Assembly: GCA_023397655.1 (NCBI GenBank)
Contig: JAEWTW010000010.1
Coordinates: 62,001-126,000 of the forward strand
Source: Bacillota bacterium
Lineage (GTDB): Bacteria; Bacillota; Clostridia; Christensenellales; SZUA-584
Direction of reading: 5' to 3'
Length of the DNA stretch: 64,000 nucleotides
The notes beneath the pieces are model-generated. The model searched no databases and was not told the origin of the DNA. It was given only the letters and a program-made list of their open reading frames with translations. Below are positions 17,769 through 26,623 of this stretch, in pieces. Within the stretch, counting starts at the first letter, position 1. Each line of letters begins with the position of its first letter. The position numbers and the translations under genes are program-made.

Positions 17769-20161
17769 CACACGACATCGTGGTTTCCCTGCTGGCCAAC
17801 GCGGCTGTTTTTACGGTTCTGTTCGGGCTCATGCTGGCGATGCGCAGGCTGCTGGCCAAGCGAATATCGGCAGCGCTCCAGTACGTTCTGTGGGCGGCAG
17901 TCATCATAAAGCTGATGATACCGTTTGGGTTCGAGAGCGAACTGAGCCCGCTTAATATGCTGATTGAAACACCGGCGGCTCAGACTGAAGCCACGGCGGA
18001 AATACCATCAAATTCTGCGGAAGACAGCATAGTGCTGACGGATGTTGCACCGAGTTCCGGCGAAAGTGAAGTTATCCCGAATGATGCCGGTGCTGCGAAA
18101 ACGCTGGCTTCAAATACGATGCAGCTGCCGGTAATTCCTGCAACCGCACCGCTGGCCTGGCAAGATTGGGTTCTGATGGTTTGGGCGGCCGGTGTATTGG
18201 CTGTTGGAACGGGGCAGGTACTGATGTCGGTGCACCTCAGACGGCAGGCCATGCGTGCAAGATGCCTGGTGCCCGAGCGTATACAGCGTATGCTTGAGCA
18301 GAGCTGCCGTGAGGTGACTGTTAAGCGAAAGGTGCGCGTGGTTGTGCAATCGTCGCTGAGCGTGCCGCTGGTGATCGGGGCGCTGCGGCCGCTGCTGGTG
18401 CTGCCGGAGGATATCGAACGGCAGAGCAGCGCACATGTCCGCCACGTTCTGCTGCATGAACTGACACACATCCATCGAGGCGACCTGCTGGTGATTGCGC
18501 TGCTCAACGTACTGCGGACCGTATACTGGTTCAATCCGTTCACATGGCTGTGCTTTAAGCTGGTGCGCGCGGATATGGAGACGGCATGTGACGCGCGTGT
18601 GATCAGCCGTATCGGGGTGCAGGCGCGGACTGACTATATCAGCACGGTGCTGCGGTTCACGGAGCATGGCAAGGCGCGGCGGCTGACCGCGGCAATGGGC
18701 ATGGCGGATGGGCGCATGACGATGGAGAAGCGCATTCGCGGCATGTTCCGGCGAACGCGCACCGGTTTGAGCACGCGCGCGGCGGCGCTGATGTTGGTGC
18801 TGCTGATGCTGGCGGCAGGCGGGATGACCGCGTGTCAGCCTACGCCGGATATGCCTCCGGTGGTCAACAAAGGAGATAACCGCCTGGAGGAAAAGATTGC
18901 GGCAACTCCGCAGCCCGCGGCGCCCAAAGAAAGTCCGGCACGATACGGGGCGCCGGAATCCGTACAGGAGGCGTTTACAGCAGGAAATGCGGATATACGG
19001 ATAAACGTGGATGCGCTGGTAACCGTTCCTGATGTCGAGAAAATTCCTGTAATAGAGATCGTCCCGACTGCCTTTACGCAGGAGGAGGTCGATAACCTGG
19101 TCACGTACTTTACGGGCGGAAAGCCGTTGTATGAATCGGATGTGTGCTTGACCAAGTCACAGTATGAGGAGCTGATCATCCAGGCGCGTTCTGAGCTGGC
19201 TTTGGCGGACGATCCAAGCAATGATATGCCGCCCAGAGAGGAAATAGAAGCTTACATCAAAAGACTGGAGAGAGAGCTGCAAAAGGCCCCCGAAACGGTG
19301 GAGCGTGACCGGGTGGACGGCAAGCTGGCCATACAGGACGGTATGGATTACGAAACGATGGAAGCGGCTGTTTATATGGGAAAAGAGGAGCCGGCTAAAG
19401 TGTACGCTCAAAACCGGAGTCGGTCTGTGTCTGCGGGCACATTCAGCTTTGAGAACGGCGCGCTGTTTGCGGGACCGGCTGAAAATGAGCAGGCGCAGGG
19501 GCAGCAGCTTACACCGCAGCAGGCTGCCGAACGCGTGAACGCGATACTCCGCGATCTTGGAATCGAGAACAGGGAGGCGGTTTCCATAAAGACAGGCTCC
19601 GCAATGGTCGGCAACGATCAACCGTTTGTTGAGGACTGGCAGGGTTATGCGATAACCTGCCGGTATGTGGTGAACGGTATTCCCGTGCTGGATGTGCCTG
19701 TTATGGCAACCGGCGACGAGGTGGACGAAAACGGCATGCTGCTTTATAAACCCACTTGGGAGGGCGAGCGGATTGCTGTCAGCATCGACGACAACGGCGT
19801 GACATCGTTCCGCTGGCTGAGCCGCGGCGAGCTGGGTTCGGTGCTCAACGAAAACGTGGAATGCCTGCCGTTTGAGGAGGTGTGGAGCTGCTTCAAGCAG
19901 CAGATAAGTTTCAGGTATGCAGATCACCAAGCTTTGGACTCGGATGGCAGCACGATGCCGTTTATTGTGGAGGTGGAGAGGATCGAGCTGGGATATGTGG
20001 TGACGCCGCGCAAAGACATGCCGGACAGCTATATGCTGGTGCCCGCCTGGACCTTCTTCGGAACGGAATACCTGGAACATAAGGATGGCACGAGACAGAT
20101 GATTGATGTGGTCCGGCCCATATGTGCGATCAATGGGATTGACGGGTCGGTATTGATGTAA
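17765..20161 (+). CDS. BlaR1-like M56 protease fused to DUF6034-like sensor, pair 3
   Basis: 798 residues, GTG start coupled to the repressor. M56 part with HELTH (His231-His235), VYWFNPFTW and DMETACD. After the last helix comes TACQPTPDMPPVV (Cys357), then the sensor domain: INVDALV, YVVNGIPV, MLVPAWTFFGT and a terminal INGIDGSVLM. The protein stops inside the usual terminal motif, so it lacks the ID-x-x-x-GY end found in other members. Predicted signal-triggered anti-repressor for BlaI 3. Ligand unknown. Confidence 0.88.
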   Translation: MTHDIVVSLLANAAVFTVLFGLMLAMRRLLAKRISAALQYVLWAAVIIKLMIPFGFESELSPLNMLIETPAAQTEATAEIPSNSAEDSIVLTDVAPSSGESEVIPNDAGAAKTLASNTMQLPVIPATAPLAWQDWVLMVWAAGVLAVGTGQVLMSVHLRRQAMRARCLVPERIQRMLEQSCREVTVKRKVRVVVQSSLSVPLVIGALRPLLVLPEDIERQSSAHVRHVLLHELTHIHRGDLLVIALLNVLRTVYWFNPFTWLCFKLVRADMETACDARVISRIGVQARTDYISTVLRFTEHGKARRLTAAMGMADGRMTMEKRIRGMFRRTRTGLSTRAAALMLVLLMLAAGGMTACQPTPDMPPVVNKGDNRLEEKIAATPQPAAPKESPARYGAPESVQEAFTAGNADIRINVDALVTVPDVEKIPVIEIVPTAFTQEEVDNLVTYFTGGKPLYESDVCLTKSQYEELIIQARSELALADDPSNDMPPREEIEAYIKRLERELQKAPETVERDRVDGKLAIQDGMDYETMEAAVYMGKEEPAKVYAQNRSRSVSAGTFSFENGALFAGPAENEQAQGQQLTPQQAAERVNAILRDLGIENREAVSIKTGSAMVGNDQPFVEDWQGYAITCRYVVNGIPVLDVPVMATGDEVDENGMLLYKPTWEGERIAVSIDDNGVTSFRWLSRGELGSVLNENVECLPFEEVWSCFKQQISFRYADHQALDSDGSTMPFIVEVERIELGYVVTPRKDMPDSYMLVPAWTFFGTEYLEHKDGTRQMIDVVRPICAINGIDGSVLM

Positions 20162-20185
20162 CACAAATGGATTGAATACCACCTA

Positions 20186-20247
20186 TTGACAAATTGCGAT
20201 CTGTCGTATATGCTAAAGACAAACAGTCGTATGCACTAACGACAGAT
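20186..20247 (+). promoter_or_regulatory. Promoter and triple-dyad operator, pair 4
   Basis: TTGACA (20186-20191), 17 bp, TATGCT (20209-20214). Inverted repeat ATCTGTCGT (20199-20207) / ACGACAGAT (20239-20247) with a weaker central dyad GAC-AAACA-GTC (20218-20228) exactly midway. The layout matches pair 3 but the half-sites differ. Confidence 0.78.
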
Positions 20248-20262
20248 GCGGAGGAATATGCC

Positions 20263-20664
20263 GTGGATAAGAGGCTTGCGGATTCAGAATGGGTGATATT
20301 AAAAGCGATGTGGGGCAGGCCCCCGCAGCCGATGAAGCAGATCGTGGAAAACGTGCGCGCGGAACAGCCGGATGTGAACTGGAGCTACAAAACCTATCAT
20401 ACCTATCTGCGCAACATGGCGGCCAAGGGGCTGATCACCGCTGAGGAGCGGAACCTGAAGGACAAGCTCTATGCAGCGGCGGTGTCGCGTGAGGATGCAA
20501 TGCGCGCGGAAAGCAGCGAGCTGCTGGCGCGACGGGGGTATTTCGGCTCCGTGGGGCGGCTGGTTGCGATGATGGCGGAGGACGGACAGCTCTCCGGCCG
20601 GGATGTGGAGGAGCTTAAAGCGCTGGCGGCCCGTTTGGAAGGAGAGGACGGTGAGCGGCGGTGA
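20263..20664 (+). CDS. BlaI/MecI-type repressor 4
   Basis: 133 residues. The start is GTG at 20263: GGAGGA precedes it by 7 nt and the protein then begins VDKRLADSEWVILKAMW, like repressor 3. The longer in-frame start at 20194 would overlap the promoter. Recognition part WSYKTYHTYLRNMAAKGLI; C-terminal segment FGSVGRLVAMMAEDGQLS. Stop overlaps the protease GTG. Presumed to bind the upstream triple dyad. Confidence 0.9.
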   Translation: MDKRLADSEWVILKAMWGRPPQPMKQIVENVRAEQPDVNWSYKTYHTYLRNMAAKGLITAEERNLKDKLYAAAVSREDAMRAESSELLARRGYFGSVGRLVAMMAEDGQLSGRDVEELKALAARLEGEDGERR

Positions 20665-23141
20665 CACAGAATTTTCTGACGGCGCTGCTCGTCAATACCG
20701 CGGTGTTTTCGGTGCTGTTTGGACTGATGCTGGCAGCGAGCAAGCTGCTGTCAAAAAGGATATCGGCTGTGCTGCAGTATATGCTCTGGGCGGTGGTGGT
20801 GATCAAACTCATCATTCCATTCGGGTTCGAGAGCAGCCTCAGCCCGTTTGCGCTGCTGACAACCGATGTGCCCGCGTCGGCAGTACAGCCGCAGACGGCG
20901 GACGGATATACAGACCGGTTTGATACTGGCGGCCAGCCTTCGGCCTATGCAGCGGAGATGACAGGAACGGAGCCGCAGCTGCAGGACAATTCGGCAACGC
21001 CGGAGGTGCTGGACACGGAGCCAGCTGTTTCGGCCAACAGCCCCGCTGCGGCCCAACTTGGATGGGCGGACTGGGGGCTGATTGTATGGGCGGCGGGTGC
21101 GCTGACCACGGCAGCTGTCACCGGGCTGCATGCCCTCCGGCTGCGGCAGCGCATACGCTGCTCCAGCACAGTGCCGCCGGAAAGCGTGATGCGTATCTGC
21201 GAACAGTGCAGACGGGAGCAGGGCCTGCGCCGCAAGGTGCGCGTCTGCGTTCAGCCGGTTCTGCGCGCGCCGGCTGTTATGGGCGTATTGCGTCCGCTGC
21301 TGGCGCTGCCCGAGGATATGCATTTGAGGCCGGAGGATGAGGTGAGGCATGTCTTTCTGCATGAGCTGACACATCTGAAACGCGGCGACCTTGCGGTCAT
21401 ACTGCTGCTGAATGTGCTGACCGCGGTTTACTGGTTTAACCCGTTTGTATGGCTGTGTTTCTCTTTCATACGAAAGGATATGGAGTCGGCCTGCGACCAG
21501 CGGGTGCTGGAAAAGCTGGGAGCTCAGGCCCGGCAGGATTATATATGCACGGTGCTGCGGTTTGCAAAGGGTGAAAGCGAGCGGCGGCTGACCGCGGCGA
21601 TGGGTATGGCGGACGGGCGGCTGACAATGGAGCAGCGCATCCGCGGCATGTTCCGGCAAACGCGGACGGGTGTGAAGGGCCGGACGCTGGCACTGGGGCT
21701 GGCGCTGCTGATGCTGGCGGCGGGCGTGCTGACCGCGTGCCAGCCGACGCCGGAGGCGCCGCCGGTGATGAACAAGCGTACCGACATTGTCGATACAGTA
21801 CAGGAAGCTGCTGCCGTACCGGAAATCAGCGCTGCGCCGATGGAGGACAGGAAAACCATTGCCGAACGGATTGGCGAAACGGGCGGCCGCATGACGATGG
21901 AGCTGATGCCAAGCGACAGCGTGACCATCAAGGTGGACGCGGACATCGTGACGCCGGAGTATGAGAGCATACCCATGGTACGCGTAAAACCGGAGAATTT
22001 CTCCGCGGAACAATTTGGTGCGTTTATTGATTACCTGACGGATGGGCTTCCCGTCTACTATCAGCCGAATGATCACAGCACCAGCCGCTTCACAAAGGAA
22101 GAACTCGTCACGATAGCGACCCAGATCAAGAAGTATCTGACCGACGACGATCTTCCGCGCAGCACCAAGAACGCGTGGGAATACTGGCTTGATGAATTCT
22201 ATCAGTCTGAATATGACTCAGCGCTCAGCCAGGCGGATGACAAACCGTATGATGGTAAACTGGTCTCCGCGGAGAACAATGGAACTTTCAGTTTCATCAC
22301 CAGCCTGAAGTGCTACATGGGCAAGACGCGGGCGGCGTGGCTAAGCTTATGGCAGACAATGGAAGGAAACGATACGGAGCTGCAATTTGACAACAGCGAT
22401 TACGGCTCCGGATACAACACGTTTGAGCCTTATACGGGCGTGCAGGCAGCCCGTGCGGGTATGACCTATGAGGAAGCGCGGACAATGGCGGAGAACCTGG
22501 TGCGCAGAATGGACGGCGAAGACACGAATCTTGTGGTCTTTGAATCCAGCATCGGCTATCAGCTGGAAACCATTGCGAACTATACGAAAGAGACCTCGCC
22601 GCAGGCATACGTGTTCAAATTCGGGAGGAGCTACAACGGCGCAGTGGCGAAGAATGTAAACGGATTGTGGGGCGGAGAGGACAACATCGATTACAGCAAG
22701 AGGGTTGCGCCCGAAAACCTGATGGTGATCATCGACAGCGGCGGCTTCAGGGACGTTTATTGGAGCTCATATACGAAATATGTTGAGAAAGTGTCGGACG
22801 ATGTACCGCTGAAAGATTTTGACTCGATCAGAGAGGTATTTGAAAACTACTGCCGCTACAAGTTCGCATGGACATACCGCAACGACGCGTTGGCAGGGGA
22901 TGCCACACCCGCCGTTACACTGAATGTCAAAAGGATCGAAATGAACCTGATGGTGATCCCCGAAAAGGATAATCTGGACAGCTATGTAACAGTGCCGGTT
23001 TGGGACTTCATTGCAGACATGACGATTAATGGGGATACCATGACGCAGGAGGGTTTTGCGGATCCGGGACAAACAAATATCGGCATCATGACGATCAACG
23101 CGATTGACGGCACGGTCATCAATCGGGAGCAGGGGTATTGA
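20661..23141 (+). CDS. BlaR1-like M56 protease fused to DUF6034-like sensor, pair 4
   Basis: 826 residues, GTG start coupled to the repressor. M56 part with HELTH (His234-His238), VYWFNPFVW and DMESACD. Membrane helix, then TACQPTPEAPPVM (Cys360) and the sensor domain with IKVDADI, FGRSYNGA, YVTVPVWDFIAD and a full terminal INAIDGTVINREQGY. Of the five fusions this one keeps the most complete free-lipoprotein C terminus. Predicted sensor-protease acting on BlaI 4. Confidence 0.88.
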   Translation: MTQNFLTALLVNTAVFSVLFGLMLAASKLLSKRISAVLQYMLWAVVVIKLIIPFGFESSLSPFALLTTDVPASAVQPQTADGYTDRFDTGGQPSAYAAEMTGTEPQLQDNSATPEVLDTEPAVSANSPAAAQLGWADWGLIVWAAGALTTAAVTGLHALRLRQRIRCSSTVPPESVMRICEQCRREQGLRRKVRVCVQPVLRAPAVMGVLRPLLALPEDMHLRPEDEVRHVFLHELTHLKRGDLAVILLLNVLTAVYWFNPFVWLCFSFIRKDMESACDQRVLEKLGAQARQDYICTVLRFAKGESERRLTAAMGMADGRLTMEQRIRGMFRQTRTGVKGRTLALGLALLMLAAGVLTACQPTPEAPPVMNKRTDIVDTVQEAAAVPEISAAPMEDRKTIAERIGETGGRMTMELMPSDSVTIKVDADIVTPEYESIPMVRVKPENFSAEQFGAFIDYLTDGLPVYYQPNDHSTSRFTKEELVTIATQIKKYLTDDDLPRSTKNAWEYWLDEFYQSEYDSALSQADDKPYDGKLVSAENNGTFSFITSLKCYMGKTRAAWLSLWQTMEGNDTELQFDNSDYGSGYNTFEPYTGVQAARAGMTYEEARTMAENLVRRMDGEDTNLVVFESSIGYQLETIANYTKETSPQAYVFKFGRSYNGAVAKNVNGLWGGEDNIDYSKRVAPENLMVIIDSGGFRDVYWSSYTKYVEKVSDDVPLKDFDSIREVFENYCRYKFAWTYRNDALAGDATPAVTLNVKRIEMNLMVIPEKDNLDSYVTVPVWDFIADMTINGDTMTQEGFADPGQTNIGIMTINAIDGTVINREQGY

Positions 23142-23184
23142 GTTCAGGCTGCAGGAAGATAAACAAAGTTTGTATGGATGACAT

Positions 23185-23254
23185 TGACACGTGATGGAAA
23201 AGCATGTAAGATATACTACGAATATATTACAAATATTACGGAGATATTTACATG
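23185..23254 (+). promoter_or_regulatory. Promoter and triple-dyad operator before a micro-lipoprotein
   Basis: TTGACA (23185-23190), 17 bp, TAAGAT (23208-23213). Inverted repeat CATGTAA (23204-23210) / TTACATG (23248-23254) with a central dyad AATAT (23221-23225) / ATATT (23233-23237) exactly midway. Same plan as pairs 3 and 4, but no repressor gene follows; the right arm includes the ATG of a 34-codon ORF. Confidence 0.65.
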
Positions 23255-23356
23255 ATTATTAAGGCGCGCAAGTCATCTCTGTCAATAATGTTGGTTATCC
23301 TGCTGCTGTCCGCATGCCAGTCCGGCAGCGTCATTCCGCGCCGCGTATTTAATTAG
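23252..23356 (+). CDS. Small lipoprotein, 34 residues
   Basis: Reads MIIKARKSSLSIML then VILLLSACQSGS and ends IPRRVFN. The charged start, hydrophobic core and LLSAC lipobox (Cys24) make a complete lipoprotein signal, leaving a mature peptide of only 11 residues. GGAG at 23240-23243 is a reasonable ribosome site. It sits under its own BlaI-type promoter between pairs 4 and 5. It could be a functional micro-lipoprotein, a decoy or signal peptide, or the stump of a deleted DUF6034-like gene. The Cys is followed by QSGS, not the Q-x-T-P tether, which argues against a simple truncation. Confidence 0.5.
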   Translation: MIIKARKSSLSIMLVILLLSACQSGSVIPRRVFN

Positions 23357-23378
23357 GACGAGGACAGGAACAAAATGG

Positions 23379-23417
23379 TTGACATGGATAAACTGCTGGT
23401 TTATAGTAGTAGACATA
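23379..23417 (+). promoter_or_regulatory. Promoter and operator, pair 5
   Basis: TTGACA (23379-23384), 17 bp, TATAGT (23402-23407). AGTAGACATA (23408-23417) follows the -10 directly and matches AGTAGACGTA at the same place in pair 1, suggesting related repressor specificity. Confidence 0.7.
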
Positions 23418-23469
23418 AGCGCGGCGGGCATAGTCGAGCAGCTGCGAAAAACCGGCAGGAGGTTCCGAT

Positions 23470-23862
23470 ATGAAGGATGCCCTGACAAAACAGGAATGGA
23501 TCATCATGGAGACGCTGTGGAAGCACAGCCCGCTGTTCCTGTCGCAGATCATGGAGGAGATGGCGCGGTCGGTCAACTGGCAGAAGAGCACATTTTCCAC
23601 CTATATGCGCAAGCTGTGCGACAGCGGCTACGTCGCCTACAGGACGATAAGCGGCAACCGCGCCTATTATCCGGCGGTGGAGCGCTCGGAGTGCATTGAG
23701 AGCGAAAGCCGGTACATGATATCCAAGCTCACAGACGCGGGAGCGAAAATGTTTCTGACATGCATGATCAAGGAAAGCGGCTTGTCCGACAGCGACAGGG
23801 CTGACTTGCAAAAGCTGATTGGCGAGCTGAGCGCGAAGGCGGACGGCGGAAAGGAGAAGTAG
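23470..23862 (+). CDS. BlaI/MecI-type repressor 5
   Basis: 130 residues; ATG 23470 follows CAGGAGG. The winged helix begins LTKQEWIIMETLW, then KSTFSTYMRKLCDSGYVAY and the C-terminal segment FLTCMIKESGLSDSDRADL. It is the closest sister of repressor 1 (KQEWI, SPMFLSEIM versus SPLFLSQIM), in line with their similar operators. The protease gene starts 1 bp after its stop. Presumed repressor of pair 5. Confidence 0.92.
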   Translation: MKDALTKQEWIIMETLWKHSPLFLSQIMEEMARSVNWQKSTFSTYMRKLCDSGYVAYRTISGNRAYYPAVERSECIESESRYMISKLTDAGAKMFLTCMIKESGLSDSDRADLQKLIGELSAKADGGKEK

Positions 23863-23863
23863 C

Positions 23864-26392
23864 ATGAATGTGATCAACACATTGCTGGAGATCTCCATAT
23901 ACGCCGCCGTTATTTATTTGGCGCTCTTACTGCTGAAAAGGGTTCTGAAGAACAGAATGTCGCCCGCGCTGCACTATGCGGTGTGGGGGCTGCTCATCGT
24001 GCGGCTTATCATGCCGTTCACGGTTGACAGCAGCATCCGGCTGTTTGTGATACCCGATACAACGCCGCAGACAGAGGCGCTGCAGAGCGAAGTGCAGCCT
24101 ATCACAGCGGGGGCGGAAGACCAGATCGGAGGAACAGACGGTTTAGCGCAGACGGCAAATGAAAACCATGCAACCACGGCAACAGAAACACCGCCTGCAC
24201 AGCCCGCACAGGCAGCGGCTGTTCCGGCTCCGGCAGCGAATAAGGCCGCGATTATCTCGGCGGGCGACATACTGCCGGCGGCATGGCTGACCGGAACGGC
24301 GGCGGCGCTCGTATATATCATGGTGACGTATGTGCTGTTCAGACGGCGTATCCGGCGCGGTACGGTTCAGCCGCCGCAGCGGCTGGTGCAGATATTTGAG
24401 CGGTGCCGGATGGAGATGGGTATCCGGCAAAGAGTCTGTCTCAAGTGCGTATACGGCCTCGGGACTCCGGCGCTGTTTGTACCGGCGACGGTGCTGATAC
24501 CGATGGAACTGGCGGATTCGCTGGATGACAGCCGCCTCATGCTGGCGCTGCGTCACGAGCTGATGCACTACAAGCGGCGGGATCACATACTGAGCATGCT
24601 GATGCTGGCGCTTCAGGCGATATACTGGTTCAACCCGTTCGTGTGGCTGGCCTTCCGGCAGATGCGCACGGACATGGAGGTGGCCTGTGACAGCGCGGTC
24701 ACCAAAGCGCTGGACGGAAATGCAAAAAGCGAATACGCTTCGCTCATCGTCTCAATGTTCTCCGCCGGAGTGTCGGGGCATCTGGTGCTGGGCATGGCGC
24801 AGGGCGATTCCAAGAAGGTGGCCGAGAAGCGGATTCGTGGGATTTTCGCGAAGAGCCGGAGTAAAAGAAGCGCCGTGCTGGCGGCGGTGATGCTGGCGGT
24901 GATGCTGGCGGTCACCTGCTTCACCACGGCCTGCCAGCCCACACCCGCTGTGCCGGTGGTAGCAGCGAAAAATGCCGGAGTAATGGAGAGTGCGCTTGCA
25001 GCGACACCAGCTGCAGAACCGACACCATATGAGGCTCCGGCGCGCCTGACGCTTGATGTTGACGTGCCTGTCGATAACTACAGCATTGTTGTCGATGCGG
25101 ACGTGGTGGTTCCGGATCAGACGGCGTATCCGGTATACGACGTGGCGCTGGCTCGTTTCACACAGGAACAGGCTGATGCGGTACGTCTCGCGCTGCTGGA
25201 GGGTGCGACACTGTATAAACCGGGGAACGTGCGCAGCCGCGCCGAGGTACAGCGCAGTATCGACTATTATGAGAGGGAATTGGAAGGATCGAAGGATTAT
25301 CCGCAGCTGGTTGAGGATTATCAAAAGATATTGAAGAATCTGTACGCCGAGTACGAGAAGGCGCCGGAGGAGCTGACGCTGGAGGAGGCGGACACAGCGC
25401 TGACGTTTCAGGAAGAGATGGCAGAGGCGTGGCAATATGGTTATACGGAGGTGCCGGTCGAAGACGGCGGCATTCGTATGGAATGGACTGACGAAGGACG
25501 CGAGAAAGCCATCGCGGCGGGAGTTTCATCCGTATCCGGCGTGTGCTGGATGGGCAGCGGCCGCAAAATGCAGTTTTCTGTCCGCAATGAGGAAAACAGC
25601 TCCAGCGTATACTTTGGTATGGATGACAACAATCTCGTGCAGTCGAAATGCGAGACGTGCACGCTGGACCAGGCGATCGAAAAGGGAAACGCTGTACTGG
25701 CAGCGGTGGGGCTGGACTTTTCTCTCGTGAGCACCGAGGTTTTGACGACCATAAGCGACGGCGAAGGTAACATGGTGCCGGAACATACAAGATTTTATTC
25801 ACTGACCTACAAGCGCAACATTCCCGGCGTGCCATTGGACAACATTCAGAGTGTGGTCTCGCAAAATATGGAGGCCTTGACAGGCGAGGCGGCTTACCGT
25901 GGCATGGTGCCGTATCAGGAGACGATTGCGATGAGTATTGACGACTATGGTCTGGTCAGCTTTAACTGGTCGCAGCCGCTGGAGATCACGGCGACGCAGA
26001 GTGAAAACGTGCCGCTCATCCCGTTTGATACCATCAGCGGGCGCATCGCCTCGCAGATCAAGATTCAGACGATGTGGGATGAAGAAGCGGACAGCTATGA
26101 GGCGGAGCGCATCGCCTCGCGGCGGCTGGAAATAAACAAGATCGTGCTGTCGTATCTCGTGGTGGCCAAGGCGGACGACTTTTCCAGCTATTATCTGATT
26201 CCCGTATGGAATGTCTGCGGCGACCTCTATTACCGTTATAAGGATGAATATGCAGAAACCAGCGGATTTGTGCTGGATGAGAATAATGAGCGCAAGGCGA
26301 CGCTGCAGCATGTGTTCGATACGTCGGACCACTCGCTGCTGACCATCAGCGCCATCGATGGGACTGTGATTCCGCGTGGGATGCATACCTGA
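23864..26392 (+). CDS. BlaR1-like M56 protease fused to DUF6034-like sensor, pair 5
   Basis: 842 residues. M56 part with HELMH (His231-His235; HExxH is intact), IYWFNPFVW and DMEVACD. The last helix ends FTTACQPTPAVPVV (Cys357); then the sensor domain with IVVDADVVVPD, YKRNIPGVPL, YLIPVWNVCGD and a terminal ISAIDGTVIPRGMHT. It lacks the GY end. Linker 70-125 is Ala/Thr/Pro-rich. No clear terminator follows; the amidase gene begins 231 bp later. Predicted sensor-protease for BlaI 5. Confidence 0.88.
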   Translation: MNVINTLLEISIYAAVIYLALLLLKRVLKNRMSPALHYAVWGLLIVRLIMPFTVDSSIRLFVIPDTTPQTEALQSEVQPITAGAEDQIGGTDGLAQTANENHATTATETPPAQPAQAAAVPAPAANKAAIISAGDILPAAWLTGTAAALVYIMVTYVLFRRRIRRGTVQPPQRLVQIFERCRMEMGIRQRVCLKCVYGLGTPALFVPATVLIPMELADSLDDSRLMLALRHELMHYKRRDHILSMLMLALQAIYWFNPFVWLAFRQMRTDMEVACDSAVTKALDGNAKSEYASLIVSMFSAGVSGHLVLGMAQGDSKKVAEKRIRGIFAKSRSKRSAVLAAVMLAVMLAVTCFTTACQPTPAVPVVAAKNAGVMESALAATPAAEPTPYEAPARLTLDVDVPVDNYSIVVDADVVVPDQTAYPVYDVALARFTQEQADAVRLALLEGATLYKPGNVRSRAEVQRSIDYYERELEGSKDYPQLVEDYQKILKNLYAEYEKAPEELTLEEADTALTFQEEMAEAWQYGYTEVPVEDGGIRMEWTDEGREKAIAAGVSSVSGVCWMGSGRKMQFSVRNEENSSSVYFGMDDNNLVQSKCETCTLDQAIEKGNAVLAAVGLDFSLVSTEVLTTISDGEGNMVPEHTRFYSLTYKRNIPGVPLDNIQSVVSQNMEALTGEAAYRGMVPYQETIAMSIDDYGLVSFNWSQPLEITATQSENVPLIPFDTISGRIASQIKIQTMWDEEADSYEAERIASRRLEINKIVLSYLVVAKADDFSSYYLIPVWNVCGDLYYRYKDEYAETSGFVLDENNERKATLQHVFDTSDHSLLTISAIDGTVIPRGMHT

Positions 26393-26623
26393 ATTTACAA
26401 ATCGATTACATCCCGATGAACACTTGATGCCCGGGAGGATGATAGGATAATGGCAGCAGGCAGACTGCTCCGGTTATCAAAAATTGGATTTGAAAACAAT
26501 AGGTTAACATTATGACAATGCTTTTTGTGCGGACCAGGGCTTATCATGATATACAGGCGCTGCCGCGCGAGAGCTTACGCTTCAAACGGATGGTGGTGGA
26601 ATCATTCTTGTTTGGGGGTACTA

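Noticed and set aside
11786..26392. Beta-lactam resistance role for the BlaI/BlaR1-like pairs
   Set aside because: No beta-lactamase or PBP2a gene is present and the penicillin-binding sensor with its S-x-x-K motif is absent.
26450..26515. 21-codon ORF upstream of the amidase gene
   Set aside because: No hydrophobic or attenuator feature and a weak ribosome site; not enough to call a leader peptide.
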